Shown: positions 31,373 through 59,284, counted from the stretch's first letter. The stretch: DNA of 64,000 nt from Mesostigma viride (GCA_009746045.1 RPFO01000104.1:7339750-7403749), one strand, 5' to 3'. Program-made: numbers and translations. Notes: generated by a model from the letters alone, not told the origin.

Positions 31373-32524
31373 ATGGGGGCAATCAACACGGCATGGGTGC
31401 GCACTCAACACGGCATTACCCCGCCATGCCCACTGCAGACCGGCGTCTGGCAGGGTTGCGTCCTGTCGCCGTACCTGTTTATTATTGTAGTGGATTATGT
31501 CATGCGCCAGGCACGTGCTCGCTTTGCTAGCATTGCAGGCCGTGCCCCTGGCCTAGCGATCACGAACGAGCTTGGGGAAGGGGGGCCGACTAACAAGCAG
31601 AATTTACTAGCTGACCTCATTTATGCCGACGACATCACGCTCATCGAGAAGCCGGAGTCTGCCCAACTTTGGCTGGACTGCCTGGCGCTCGAGGCTCGGG
31701 CGGTTGGTCTAGAAATCAGCCCCAAAACGGAGGCCCTGGCCCTCGGCATGGCAGGGCCCCCACCCACACTCCGCCTCTTAGACGATGCCGAGGTCAACTA
31801 CCCTCCTTCAGGCCGCTTCAAGCTGCTCGGCAGTTGGCTTCCCGACTGCGAGGACGACATGACGACACGGATCGGCATGGCGTGGGCGCACCTCCATGAC
31901 CACCGCCGCTGGTGGAGCAACCCCGCCCTACCCCGGATCGTCAAGCGTGACCTCTTCAAGGTCGTCATTCTGACGATCCTGACCTACGGCGCCGAGACGT
32001 GGACACTGATGCAGGAGCTGGAGCAACGACTCGACGGCGCCGTCACCAAGATGCTGCGCAAGGCCCTTAACATCCCCTTTGGTTTGCACATTAGTAATGA
32101 GGATTTGTACGCTGATTTGCCCTATGTTTCCCACATTATTAGGCACAAGCGCCTGGGCCTAGCCGGGCACCTGGCCCGCACAGATCAGGTAGATACATCA
32201 GATAGACTAGCTGGCACCAAGCCCGCCCAGCCTGGGCGATATGTCCTCACCTGGCGTGCCCCCGGCCGCGCACGGCAGGGCCGCCACCCGTGGACTTTTC
32301 GTGATAGACTCGGCATGGACATGTGCTACACTAGACGTGACGGGCTCACCCCCGGGCAGCCTCCTGGTTTGTCTGTAATATGGAGGCAGATGGTGCGCAA
32401 GGATAGATGGCAAGTAGTGATGAAGGAGACCACCCCCAAGCCTGTGGGGGCTCCGCGTGTGACCAAGTATGGCATTCATAGCGATTCGGGCCGCGGTGCC
32501 CACACCCCTGTAACTAGGACCTAG
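31361..32524 (+). CDS. LINE-B reverse transcriptase, C-terminal 380 residues
   Basis: An unbroken frame; the ATG at 31361 is in flanking DNA, element-encoded residues begin at 31385. Visible boxes: TPPCPLQTGVWQGCVLSPYL (RT box 4), NLLADLIYADDITLIEKPES (catalytic YADD), LGLEISPKTEALALG-like thumb entry, FKLLGSWLPDCEDD, VVILTILTYGAETWTLMQEL, then RKALNIPFGLHISNEDLY and GLAGHLARTDQVDT. The last 100 residues (WTFRDRLGMDMCYTRRDG, WRQMVRKDRWQVV) form a basic tail also found at 15710. Fingers and the first catalytic Asp are absent, and no APE or RLE endonuclease is in the fragment. Enzyme type is secure; activity is not expected because of truncation. Confidence 0.85.
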   Translation: MSRCMGAINTAWVRTQHGITPPCPLQTGVWQGCVLSPYLFIIVVDYVMRQARARFASIAGRAPGLAITNELGEGGPTNKQNLLADLIYADDITLIEKPESAQLWLDCLALEARAVGLEISPKTEALALGMAGPPPTLRLLDDAEVNYPPSGRFKLLGSWLPDCEDDMTTRIGMAWAHLHDHRRWWSNPALPRIVKRDLFKVVILTILTYGAETWTLMQELEQRLDGAVTKMLRKALNIPFGLHISNEDLYADLPYVSHIIRHKRLGLAGHLARTDQVDTSDRLAGTKPAQPGRYVLTWRAPGRARQGRHPWTFRDRLGMDMCYTRRDGLTPGQPPGLSVIWRQMVRKDRWQVVMKETTPKPVGAPRVTKYGIHSDSGRGAHTPVTRT

Positions 32525-32617
32525 ATAGCTTATACCATCCATTCCATCCCATGTTCCCCTCCCACTGAGGACTTCTGCTCACGTGACGCAGTCACGTGTC
32601 TATTAATTAATTAATTA
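31385..32617 (+). mobile_element. LINE-B copy B3, youngest-looking LINE in the window
   Basis: 1233 bases between exact copies of ATGGGGGCAATC (31373-31384, 32618-32629). The RT frame is uninterrupted, the 3' UTR is short, the class-2 hairpin CACGTGACGCAGTCACGTG (32580-32598) is perfect, and the tail is TTAATTAATTAATTAAT. 5'-truncated inside the RT. Confidence 0.9.
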
Positions 32618-32629
32618 ATGGGGGCAATC

Positions 32630-32850
32630 GGAATGGGACAGCTTCGGCATTATAGCACAAATATGTGCTACATGTGCTCCCAACGGAGATATGTTCCAAT
32701 TTGATTTTATTTTCAATATGCATCAAGCATTAGCTCAGCATATAGTCACTTATACATCCATCAAGTCCTGAATATGTGAGCACTACATGATCTCCCAACG
32801 GAGGCATGTTATAATTTAATTTTTAAAATTTAATAGTCACTTAGCTTTAG
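32630..32850 (+). repeat. Two class-1 hairpin 3' ends (family G/O-like)
   Basis: CTCC-CAAC-GGAG hairpins at 32677-32688 and 32792-32803, each preceded by GTGCTACATG or CACTACATGA and followed by ATGTT.TAATTTAATTTT-like AT-rich tails. Only 3' termini remain, arranged in tandem in the same orientation. Confidence 0.6.
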
Positions 32851-32859
32851 CTGTTTAGC

Positions 32860-33260
32860 TTGGCATGTATGTGATGGCATTCGATCCGCCATGGCGATCA
32901 TTGTGGCCATTGGCTTGCGCCTTAGCCAACATCTTGAGCCCACCTCACCGTATAAGCTACATGCGTCAGCCTGCTTATGCTACTGCATTAAGTGATACAA
33001 AGTTATTACATTATAACTATTATTATTATTGTTCTTACTGCATGGTCATGTATTGCATCCACAGTGTTGCGCCCCGGCACCCTGCTGTGGAGAGAGCGCT
33101 CTGTGGCCTGCCCTCTTAACTGTGGCGGTGAGAGAAGCTAGCTAGGGCGCCTTCCCTAGGTGCTCATTGTGTGTAGGGGTTGAAACCTGTTCCTTTACTC
33201 TGTATTGGCACCCACGTGAACACAGTCACGCCCTTATTAATTAATTAAATAATTAATCCA
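32860..33260 (+). mobile_element. Family C element, copy 3
   Basis: Blocks GTATTGCATCCACAGTGTTG, AGAGAGCGCTCTGTGGCCTG, GAGAAGCTAGCTAGGGCG and GTATTGGCACCCACGTGA, hairpin partly decayed (CACGTGAACACAGTCACG), then TTATTAATTAATTAAAT. Longest C copy; no coding sequence. A (TAT)n patch sits at 33018-33030. Confidence 0.65.
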
Positions 33261-33294
33261 AAATTCTGCATGCATGCAAGAGGCCGCCTGTTCT

Positions 33295-34600
33295 GAATTG
33301 GCACGCCGCAAAGGTGAAAACCATTTGCGTTCAGTGCCGGTCCGCGGAAAACGCGATATCTGCAAATGAACAGGAGGAAAAAATGGTTTCGACTTAGGAC
33401 TTAGGTTTTTTGCAAAACTTAGCCCTGACCGGGAGAAGACAAGTCTGCGGCCTGCGGGGGCTGAGATTAAATAAGAGGTACCTTGAAATTAAATAAGAGG
33501 CGTGCCTCTATGAATATATAGTTTTGGAGGCGAGTTTCTGTTGGCGTTAAGTCGTAGTATTGTACGATTGATAGATTGGTAGTGCATTGGTTGTTGTTGT
33601 TGTTGTCGTTGTTGTTGTTGTGTCCCACGCCGCACATGGGCAGCAGAGAATCTATAGTAGCCGAGGGCTGGATATATATTCATTGAGAATGATAGATTAC
33701 GGAGGTGAGATAGGCATGCAACATAAGGAAAAACCCGAGAACTGGGAGAATAACCCTGAAGAAATTAATAGTAATCTGACACAGACATCCAAGGATCACG
33801 CCAGCGGCACAAGGTACAACTAACTATCGCTGGATATATATAGTATCGGTGGTACTATCGGGCATTGGTGGTACTGCACGACGGTATTGGACGGAGTTCC
33901 CGGAATCCCGGTCTGGCAAGCGGATTTTGCATCTCACGGGTACATCTCACGGGTACACGACGCGGCACGACGTTGTACAGCAAAATGGCTCGCAGAAAAG
34001 CTAGGAACCTAGGCGACTATTTGGCGCCGCGTCGGTCGTGACGTTGTTTACTCCGTTGGATCTGCATCTACGGCGTTCGTGGGTTGTTTCAAAACCCGGT
34101 CGATGAGATTTAACGGAGAAGTCGGGTATATAACTGATCCTTTTTTGACAACGATGTGAAAATGTCAAAGTCGAAATGAATTAAACGGCCTGACATGTTG
34201 TCGTCCAATACTACAAGATAACGCCAATCGAAACTCGCGTCCAAAAATATATCTGGATAGAGGCATGTCTCTTATTTAATTTCAAGGTACCTCTTAATTA
34301 ATCTCGGGCCCCGCCTCGGGCTATTTATAAGTTTGCCAAAAAAAAGTCTGTAAGTCCGGGCAAAGGTGAATACAACAATAAAATGAATCCAGGCCGGAAT
34401 CGAACTGGGGACCTCTCGCACCAACTTTTGCTGACTATAGGACGGACGTCTCCCTGGATCCTAAGGCATCGCCAGCTGACACCTACAGTCCGACCGCAAA
34501 AGTTCTCCTTTCCGAGGAGTGATGCAAGCCATTCGGATTTTGCACTAGATAAATCATTCGAGATCTGTGTGTGTAGGAGTACTGCCTGTGGACAGACCAA
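33295..34600 (-). mobile_element. tRNA-like SINE (family S), split by an inverted-repeat element
   Basis: 34600-34381 holds the head (GATCTCGAATGATTTATC, CCTATAGTCAGC, CCCAGTTCGATTCCGGCCTG) and 33370-33295 the end (CGCGTTTTCCGCGGACCGGC, TTTTCACCTTTGCGGCG). Rejoining them at the duplicated AAATGAA gives the order seen in the uninterrupted copy at 29025. Confidence 0.75.
33371..34380. mobile_element. Non-autonomous DNA element (MITE-like) with ~100-bp inverted repeats
   Basis: 1010 bases inserted into the SINE with AAATGAA on both sides (33364-33370, 34381-34387). 33466-33567 and the complement of 34199-34307 align along their length (GAGATTAA.TAAGAGGTACC, TTGAAATTAAATAAGAG, GGCGAGTTTC/ACGCGAGTTTC, GTAGTATTG). 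Outer termini also share GACTTA and TTTTTTGGCAAAACTTA-like blocks. The interior has a (GTT)n run at 33590-33620 and no transposase. Superfamily not assigned. Confidence 0.7.
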
Positions 34601-36459
34601 CCAACAGCTTGTGCATCAAGTTCAGGTGTTGTACGCATAATCAGGCGCATAATCTCGACCTCGGTTCTCGGAAGCAGGAGGCCAGCAACCTGCCCGCGAG
34701 ATAAATATGCGGGAACTTGCCAAGCTCATCAATCTAGTCAGGCACCTGGGATTTGTAACCCCAGCATATCTGACTAGGAAGAAAATCAGTGCACATCAAA
34801 CAAAATTGACTCTGACCATGACTGCGATCATGAGGACACCTACGGATCGAGCATGCATGGCCTGCTATGGCTCTGGGAAAGACAGCTCTCAAGAGCTCCA
34901 GATGCCACCAACGGATGAGCAACAGGTTGGGAGCGTCCGGCCATGGTCGCCAGTTGCGCAAGCGACGACTCGTAACACTGGTTGCCATGACTTGAAACAT
35001 GAAGAAAAACACCAGATGGCAAGAATAAATAGTGAGCAGGGGCACCTCGGTGGCTGGATGGTGGCTGCATGTGCGCTGCGCGGGCCTCATCATATGCAGC
35101 CGTATCTTGCCCGCCTGCTCCCTAAATGAGATCATTTTATGCGGCTTCCGTCTGCGGTGCGGCCGCGTGCAAGTGGGACCGTGTCTGACACGAATGCCCG
35201 TTTGCTCAACGTTAAAGAAGAAGGTGAAAGAGATGGGCCACAGGGTGGGAGTACATGAAGCATGTCGCCCTGGTGACCCCAGAGACCTCGGTGGCCAAAG
35301 CAGCATCGTGCATGGAGCGTCGTGACACCAGGTGTCTCCCGTGACCGTGTTGCGGCGTGCCTCCATCAGCATGTCCCTGAAACATTACATCCAGGGACCG
35401 GGGGAACACGACCTGAATGGCAACCCCATCCCCTCCGCAAGAGTTTCATTACAGCAGCGCAGCCTGCCACTGACAGTGGCCAGGGCACAACGGTGCCAGA
35501 GAGCTGTGTGACTGCCCCTCGTGACGGCGGCAGAGATTACTTGGCCCAGGACAGTCACACCCGCCAAATCGTATAGAATAGTGTACCAATGCCAAGGGAG
35601 CACCCATTCTCATGGCGCACAAATGGCCATGAAACGTGGGTGCCCAGGTGGGTACATGCCAATGGCAGAAAGATGCCCGTGACGCGCGCCATAGTGGGTG
35701 CCTGCCTATCGGTACGTGCCTACTCGAACAGCATCATCAGCAGTCGGCACCATCCCCCCATGGAAGGCACATGACAGACGAAAGGGACTGCGTGTGTGCG
35801 CCCATGCACCGCGGTGGGTAGTGGCAGGATTGGGGCGCATGATGCCGATGCTGACAGCATCAACAGCCTGAACCGCGGCAACCAGCGGCAGCTGCATACA
35901 CCCACCAATGGCAGAGCTACATCAGTACACCAACCAGGGATACAGCAACGAACTTTGGCTCGCCCATTAATGCCCCCACCAGCAGGCGCAGCCATCCGGG
36001 AGTCCCGAGTCACCGTTGGTCTGGATCAGTTCTTGCCAAAAGCCACCAAACGCCACCAAATGCCACCAAAAGCCACCAAACGTCACCAAACGTCACCAAA
36101 CGTCACCAAACGTCACCAAACGTCACCAAACGCCACCAAAAGCCACCAGAGAGGCCTCTGGTTCACACATCTCTGCAGGCGGGTGGATGGCATCCCAGGT
36201 GGCCCGCAGCCGTGCAGCACCGTGTTATGCAGGCCTCCGCCAGAAAAAAATGTTTGGGCGGACCACCGACATGCCCAGGGTACATGGTTGCCCCGCATGG
36301 TCGCCGCGCATGTTCAGTTCCGCCTCAGCGCGGGGGTTGTGGCATTGCGGCGAGCCAGCCTCTCCAACTCCCTTTTTGCCCGCTGTAAACAGTCAAGAAA
36401 AATGATAAAAAATGGATCCGAAATTGCCCGCATCCTGCCCGTGCCCTCTGCTCAGCTCA
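34601..36459. other. Intergenic region downstream of the leishmanolysin gene
   Basis: No supported gene; frames of 60-270 codons here have no domain or codon-like composition. The part next to 36460 is presumably the 3' UTR of the minus-strand leishmanolysin gene. Confidence 0.4.
36033..36150. repeat. 10-bp tandem array (CGTCACCAAA)n
   Basis: About eleven decamers of CGTCACCAAA with CGCCACCAAA, TGCCACCAAA and AGCCACCAAA variants at both edges; the centre is homogeneous. Confidence 0.9.
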
Positions 36460-52747
<16,288 letters not shown>

Positions 52748-53724
52748 CTTTACCTTTCCGCTAAGTATGCTAGTATGCTATACAATATTATAGGAGCTCA
52801 CGCCAGAGGACAATACCACAGCTTCCAAAATCGCGGAAGTGTTTCATACGATTGTGCCTGATCGTAAGCAAGGGCCCGCACTTACGACACCTTCAAGACG
52901 CGGGTATTAATTGAATAGGCCAATGCATTCTATTTCCTGTTATATGTTCAGTAAAATTCGCAAACAAAAGAACTTCGTATGCGTCATTCTGAAGGCGTGG
53001 CAGTGGGAAATAGGAATGGCTTAATATATGTATAATATTGGTTGCCCTTCTCTCGTCTCTTCGTAATCATGTCACAGTACTCATGGTAGCCTTGGCAACA
53101 GAAAATTCGAGGTCATGCACCGGGGAAAATGCGTGGGCAACCAACTGCCAGCGAGCAATCGGCACGAAGAAACGGAAGATTCTGGAACAGATGGCACCTG
53201 GAAATGCACTGATAGTATAACATTGTTTTCAGTCAGGGCTCAGTAGGACTAAGTAGATGTCGTTCACAGAGCCCGCCAGGCTCAGTTAGTACACGTGGGC
53301 CTCTCAACGATGACTGCTAACGACGAGCTTTTCCGAGGCCAAAAATATTTCTTTGCCTTGCGCCCTTGTTTCGCCCTCGCTAATTCCAGAGAATGCCAAG
53401 TCAAGCGTAAGATCACAGGTACGGTTTCTCTACGGAATGATTTCGTCTGGTTTCGTCTGGTTTTCTGCTGACAGTTCACAGTTCCTAGTTCCTAGGTGCC
53501 ACTGTGCCAGGCTCTTTGCGGATGCCAGGAGTGGCAACTGCATATGTGGCACGCACGCAAGCCTGCTGCTCCCAACATGGCATGCATGCACCGCGCCCTC
53601 CATGCCCGCTCGATCGGCCTTTTAGAGGTCGGACTTGGCAAACTAGGGCACGTTTCTTAATGCGTCGATGCCCGCTCTAGAGAAGGGCTGGATTTGAAAC
53701 CTTTTTCTTTAGAGGTTTATTGCA
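52748..53724. other. Divergent promoter region, leishmanolysin / mitochondrial helical protein
   Basis: 977 bases between two head-to-head start codons, more AT-rich than the flanking exons. Contains ATATATGTATAATATTGG at 53023-53040 and a duplicated TTTCGTCTGG (53443-53461). No frame with supporting features. Confidence 0.45.
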
Positions 53725-56700
53725 ATGGCGCTGGCGGCCTCCCTCCGCGCTATCGGCTCTCGAGTTATTTCTCGCCAGGTGAGCGTCTATTCATCACAGC
53801 GCCGCTCGCCGATAGCAGACTCCGCTCCAGGTATTGGTCTGATCGGATTTCATGGCACTATGGATTCCTTCCTATTGATGTTTTCGCAGGCCCCAGCCGT
53901 TCTCCGGACTAGGGCGCCGGCTGCGTGCTCCTCCCGGCGGTTCGCCACACTGGCTGCCCAAGAAGAGAAACTCGATGAGTTCGGTGAGATGAAAAAAGTG
54001 GTTTACGTTTTGCCAGGTAGTAGTCCTTCAGAACAGCCAATGTGGCATATGATGTCCTGGTCGCCTTCTTATTATATTAAGTGGCATATTGACGAATGCT
54101 CTAACGCGCCCTACCGCGAGGTATCCATTCCTGCTCGCGATTGTCAATGCTTGGTCTTACGGCAGATGAGTATATCATCAAGACCCTGGAGGAGAAGGAG
54201 TCGCAGTTGGACCAGCTGCTTGAGGCTCGTAAAACGATGAAGTTCCCGCGGGACCCTAACAACCGTGCTGAATTGAAAGCATACGTGGATCAGTTGGAGG
54301 CGGTCAGGAAACGGTACGTGCCGCGCAGCACGTTTCTATGACGCTTTTTAGATCAGTCACGCGTACAGATATTCCGTTAAAGCGGATACTGAAATTTAGG
54401 TGCCTGAATATCAGGTGCACCAAATGGTTGTGAATTCTGGCTCATGGCGTAGTGGCAGATGCAATATTAATTTGTCATGATCATTCATTTGCTAAGTACA
54501 CTGGCCCCTTCCTTCCATCCCCCGTGTCCCCCAAGTCCCGGTCTTCCCCTCCTGCCCATACACCACGTCTGCGTGCCCCCTTCCCCCCTCGCCCTGTTTC
54601 TGCTGTCCATTTTCTTTCTTCTTTCCCCTCTGGGATGCGAAAGTCCCTGGGGAGTAATCAATGTGTTCGATGGTGCCATGGTGCTCGATGGTGCATTGGC
54701 CGTGTGTTGGGGCATGTCAAGCTGCTTTTCTGTAGCACTTGGTGGCATTCCGAGTGTTACAGGCTACGCCAATAATAACACTGATGTGTGTATTATTGAC
54801 AACAAGATACTAAAACATACTATTCTGAACTACTTTGAACTTAGAATGCCAAAATCCTATGCGACCCAACTTAAGGCGTGAACACAACTTAAGCCAACCC
54901 AACTTAAGGCGTGCATGACTGTACTTATCATACCTGCTTGTTTGTGTGGCCATCTTGTCTGGCCTGAACAGCTGCCTATCCTCCTGCCTGCCCCACTCTA
55001 CTTCTCATCCTCTGCCAGCCCCCCTACCGCCCCTTGCTGCCTGCCCCCTATCTGCTCCTCACCGCATGCCATGCTTATCTTCCTCTCAGCCTTCCCTTCG
55101 TTGCCCCCTTTCGTCCTACCCCTTACCCTCCTTACCCTCCCCCCTCGTCCTCCCCCTTTGCCCCCCCTTTACCCTCCCCTATTCACCCCACCCCTCACTC
55201 TCCCCTTGACCCTCCCCAATTCACCCCACCCCTTCACTCTCCCCGTTACCCTTCCCATTGGTCCTCCCCTTGAGCCCTCCTTCCCCACTTGACCCTCCAT
55301 TAATCCCCTGTTATCCTCTTCCTTCATCCCCCGTCTCTGTGTACCCCCCTCGCTTATCCCCGCCCTCCCCCCTCCCCCCTCACTGCCCTCCCCCCTCCCC
55401 CTCCCCCCCTCACTGCCTGCCTCCCCTCCCCCTCTCACTCCCTGCCTCCCCTCCCCTCATCCCCTTGTCCCCTGGCCCCCACGTGCGTGACCAGTGCCGG
55501 CATCAAGACGCGCGAGGAGGCTTTTGCAGAGGCCAGGGAGGACCTGCGCGCGACGCTCCCGGACGTGCGTACCTTCCTGAATGAGACTCACCGCGTGAGC
55601 GTGAGGTGAGAAACCACGGGGTGGGGGCAGCAGGAACAGAAATTCCCGTCCTGTGGTGGGATGAGAGCGGCTCTGCTCCCATGATAGGGCAAACCACGCA
55701 TTGCTCTCATGGTGGGGCGAACCATGCATGCCAGAAACAAGGGGGGGGGAGACAGCCGCGTCAGTGTGCGGTGACGGATGATAGGGGCAGAGCGTGGCAT
55801 GATGGGAACATAGGGGGCAGGCCCCCGCAGTTTTCAGACGTTGGTTTGGTGGCAGGCGGCACCCTTGGGATGATGTCTCTGCTCTCCTATACCCTGCCTC
55901 CCATCGCTTGCACCCCCTGCAGGCACGTTTGTACATGCCCACGCGCCCACTGTAACGTTTTTGTCTAGTTTTTGACTGTAGTTGAACATTACTCTTTTGT
56001 CAGGGACGTGACTCGCACGAGGGTGCGGTATGGTTGAGGATGGCACCGCGCCTGGAAGTGGCGGCACGTGCAGTGGCATGCCTCAGCTCCCGTACTCCCT
56101 TCTTTCCCCCCATTGCCCACCATTGGCTTGCTGTTCACCTGCCGTCGTCCCCCTGTTTCACCTGAACCCGCTTCTCACCCCAGTCCCAATAACCTTTGCA
56201 ACTCCTGTCACTTAAGCGTAAGCCATCCACTGGCATTTTCACTCACCTTCCCCCCTCTGTCAGCGGAACCTGCTTCCACCTCTTAGAACGCTTCCCATGT
56301 AGACTTAGGCCTCACTTCCCCCGCTGCCTCCCATATTCACCCCCCCCCCCTTTCTCTCCTCCCCCCCGCCCCCCCTCCCCCCCCCCTCCTCAGCCTGGAG
56401 CTGAGCAGCCAGGACGACCCCCTCCACGCCAAGACGCTGGACGCACTGTCCAAGGTGGAGGCCAAGCTGGGCGGCCCGCTTCTGTTCAAGGACAAGGGGG
56501 GGCTCAAGGAGCTGGACGCGGCGGTGGCGGTTATTGAGAAGGAGGCCGAGGCGGCGCTCGCGTCTTCGTACGTAGGGAGCCTGTTGTTGATGTGGTTGTT
56601 GTGGTTGCTGGTGGCGGTGCAGTACTTGCTGCTGTGGTAGTTGGTGGTGGTGGGTAACATGGGGCATTGCGGTGGTAGCGGTGGTGGATGGGGGAGCAGC

Positions 56701-58791
56701 CGCTCGCTTAGTCATACATTTCAGAGGGGAGGGGAGGGGGCAAGGGTGGGGGGGGCGGAGAAGAGGCGAGCACAGGGGGTTGTGTCCCTGCCAGCACGAG
56801 GGGGGGGGGGGGGGCGTGATCTTTTGTGTCTTGCCTCTTTGGTGGAATACGGTGGAGGTTTTTCTTTGCTTCTGAGCAATCTGGGCAATCTGGGCAATCT
56901 GAGCAATCTGAGCAATCTGAGCAATCTGAGCAATCTGAGCAATCTGAGCAATCTGAGCAATCTGAGCAATCTGAGCAATCTGAGCAATCTGAGCAATCTG
57001 AGCAATCTGAGCAATCTGAGCAATCTGAGCAATCTGAGCAATCTGAGCAATCTGAGCAATCTGAGCAATCTGAGCAATCTGAGCAATCTGAGCAATCTGA
57101 GCACCCACTTGACCACTTATCACCGACCACATGCGCATACCAGCATTTTTGGATACGGCATGTTTCGGGGGGGGGGGGGGGGGGGGGTATCTTCCTTACT
57201 TCTGCCTTTGTGTGCATGCTAGTAATGCCCAGTACTCTCCTGCGTGTAGCCAATCCTCCCTTTTCGCCACTACCAGCGAACATGACACGTTTGTTTCCAT
57301 CACCCTCATCTCGCCATGTACTTTTATCGTTGAACACCTGCGATGGTCCCTTTCTTGCCCCGTCATCTCACACACTTTGGACGCATGCTTGCTTGCCTGC
57401 CTGCACATCCCGCCCCCCGAACCCCACCAGCCTGAACCTGCCCAACGCAACTCGCGCGCAGCTGGAGGCCGCGCTGGCCAAGAAGGAGGAGGAGGCGCGC
57501 ATCGATCACATGCGCGATGTGGTCATCGGCGCCCGCAATGCCGCGCTCAATGCCATGGTGGAGGCAAAGAGGAAGTACGTTTGTGTGGACTTGGGTGGGT
57601 AGGGGGTGGGGAATGACGCAATGGGGAAGTGCATGGGGGGGGAGGAAAGGAATGTGGGAAAGAGGGAGGGATACAGACAGTACGTGCGGGGGGTGGGTGG
57701 GGGGTGGGGTGGGTGGGGGTTGTGTTTGTGTGCGGGGGGAAGTGGGCGGGGAAGAAGACGGCAAAGAAGATGTACGTGGGGGGGGGGGGTTGGGTGGGAA
57801 GGTGGCAAATGTAAGTATGTGGAGATAGGGGGCTGGTGGGGCCGGGATGGAATTAATGTGGAGGCTAAGGGCAGGTGTGGGATGAGGGCCACTGGGATAG
57901 AGGTTTTCAACGTGTTGCCTTAGTACTTGTATCACTGACAGGTGCGGTGTGAGTTTTGGTTTAGCCCTCTTTTCCGCTTGCCATTCTGCATGTCGTCCGT
58001 CGGTTCATGCTTGTCATTCATGCAGGGTCTGTAAGGATAAGCTGATGACGTTGGGTGTTGGTAGTGGTTCAACTGTCGCGCCTACTTGGGGCTGTACAGG
58101 AGATGACAGGGAGTCTTGGCAGGAAGCTAGGCAGGGCATTAGGTAGAGAGTTTAGGCAGGGAGTTTAGGCAGGGAGTTTAGGCAGGGACTTTGGGCAGGG
58201 ACTTTGGGCAGGAAGTTTGGGCAGGGAGTTTGGCCGGGTAGGATGTGCCTCGGGTTCATCCAATGACACAGTAGTCAGTCGTGGCATCGCCGCCGCCTGT
58301 GGGTGCTGTGTCGGGGATGCGGGTCGTCACGCAAATATAGAAGGAGAGTGAGGACATTGCCCCCTTCAAGGATAGGAAGGAACATATGCTGTTGTCATGT
58401 GTACATTTGGACACATTTGTGTAACTTTCCCAGCATGGAAGTTTTGGGAAGGGTGATAGTGCTTGCTATTTTACGAGTGGAGCTGGATGTACGCGCTCAA
58501 GGATCTTGTGACGTGCTTGAGCTGCATGCTTTGACTCTCAGGCTGCCTTGCCTGTCTCACGTATCACAGCCATGTGGGCAACGGGGCGGCCTAGGCAGGG
58601 ATGCTCGATTCTGTCAACTGTGTGGTGTTGCGATGCTTAGGTCAGGGCATGCCTTAACATATCTAATGGTTGTTGGGCAACCGGTTTCCATCTTATATGT
58701 GGTCATGGATCGCAGGTACAACATCGGGGAGCATTTCGATGTCAACACCATCGATGTGACCAAGCTGAGCGCCGATCCACCTAACTTTTAG
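53725..58791 (+). CDS. Mitochondrial-type helical protein, candidate ATP-synthase-associated subunit
   Basis: Seven exons splice in frame into 266 codons: 53725-53778, 53890-53983, 54166-54313, 55495-55605, 56394-56567, 57431-57574, 58716-58791. The N-terminus (MALAASLRAIGSRVISRQ, then RTRAPAACSSRRFATLAA) is a typical mitochondrial presequence. The rest is charged and helical without membrane segments: YIIKTLEEKESQLDQLLEA, KFPRDPNNRAELKAYVDQL, TREEAFAEAREDLRATLPDV, HAKTLDALSKVEAKLGGPLL, LEAALAKKEEEARIDHMRDV, ending TIDVTKLSADPPNF. Short exons in conserved helices and uniform phase suggest a real, constrained gene. Tentative idea: one of the chlorophyte-specific peripheral-stalk proteins of mitochondrial ATP synthase (ASA4-like). 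This rests on size, presequence and helical style only. Shares a divergent promoter region with the leishmanolysin gene. Confidence 0.85.
54880..55490 (+). other. Intron 3, pyrimidine-rich second half
   Basis: Intron 3 (54314-55494) becomes strongly CT-rich with CCCCTCCCC-type repeats from about 54960 to the acceptor. The first part has a GCGTGCATGAC/AACTTAAGGCGTG short duplication at 54870-54915. No gene inside. Confidence 0.6.
56877..57102. repeat. 9-bp tandem array (GAGCAATCT)n, ~25 copies
   Basis: Homogeneous nonamers in intron 5, with GGGCAATCT variants at the left edge. Period divisible by three gives long repeated frames (SNLSNL, EQSEQS) that are artefacts. Confidence 0.95.
58145..58230. 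repeat. ~13-bp tandem repeat (GGCAGGGAGTTTA)n in intron 6
   Basis: Six units with GGGACTTTGG and GGAAGTTTGG variants. The remainder of intron 6 (57575-58715) is G-rich at first, with nothing recognisable later. Confidence 0.8.
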
Positions 58792-59284
58792 AGGGGCAAC
58801 GTCGTCAAGACGTGTTTTGTAATGTACATGCGCATCCAGCCGGCAACTGATCAGTCTTCTTGCTTTTGACAGCCCCCAGTTGTTCACCCAGTGGACCGTT
58901 GCGAGCACGCTTTCTTTGCCTGTGGTCCGGTGGGCCGATTGAGGGCATGCTGCGTGCGTAGAGAGCATGTCATGGGGTTAATCCAAGGAGGCGATACGGT
59001 TGACCTGGTATCTCTGATGCTTTGCAAGGGTTCCATGCAATATGTTCTCCTTGCTTATTGAGATCTACCTCATCATGGAATGCATATTTCTGCTGCCAAA
59101 TAGGCCAGAAATAGTTGGCGTTAGTTCTAGGTGCAACGGCTGGTAGGATGCGGCTCTTTGCACACCACCGTGAATGTAATTATGTGGTACTCTTAGCAAG
59201 GCATTCTCGCAGTGCAATATTGAGCACATCAACTACGTAAGTAAGCAAATGGAGTACTGCAAAATGAATTTCCCCCTCCCCCAT
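58792..59284. other. 3' flank of the helical protein gene
   Basis: Probable 3' UTR and intergenic DNA; no frame or repeat recognised. Confidence 0.4.

Noticed and set aside
56826-57602. Frames with EQSEQS and SNLSNL repeats
   Set aside because: Created by the 9-base intron array; only 57431-57574 is exon.
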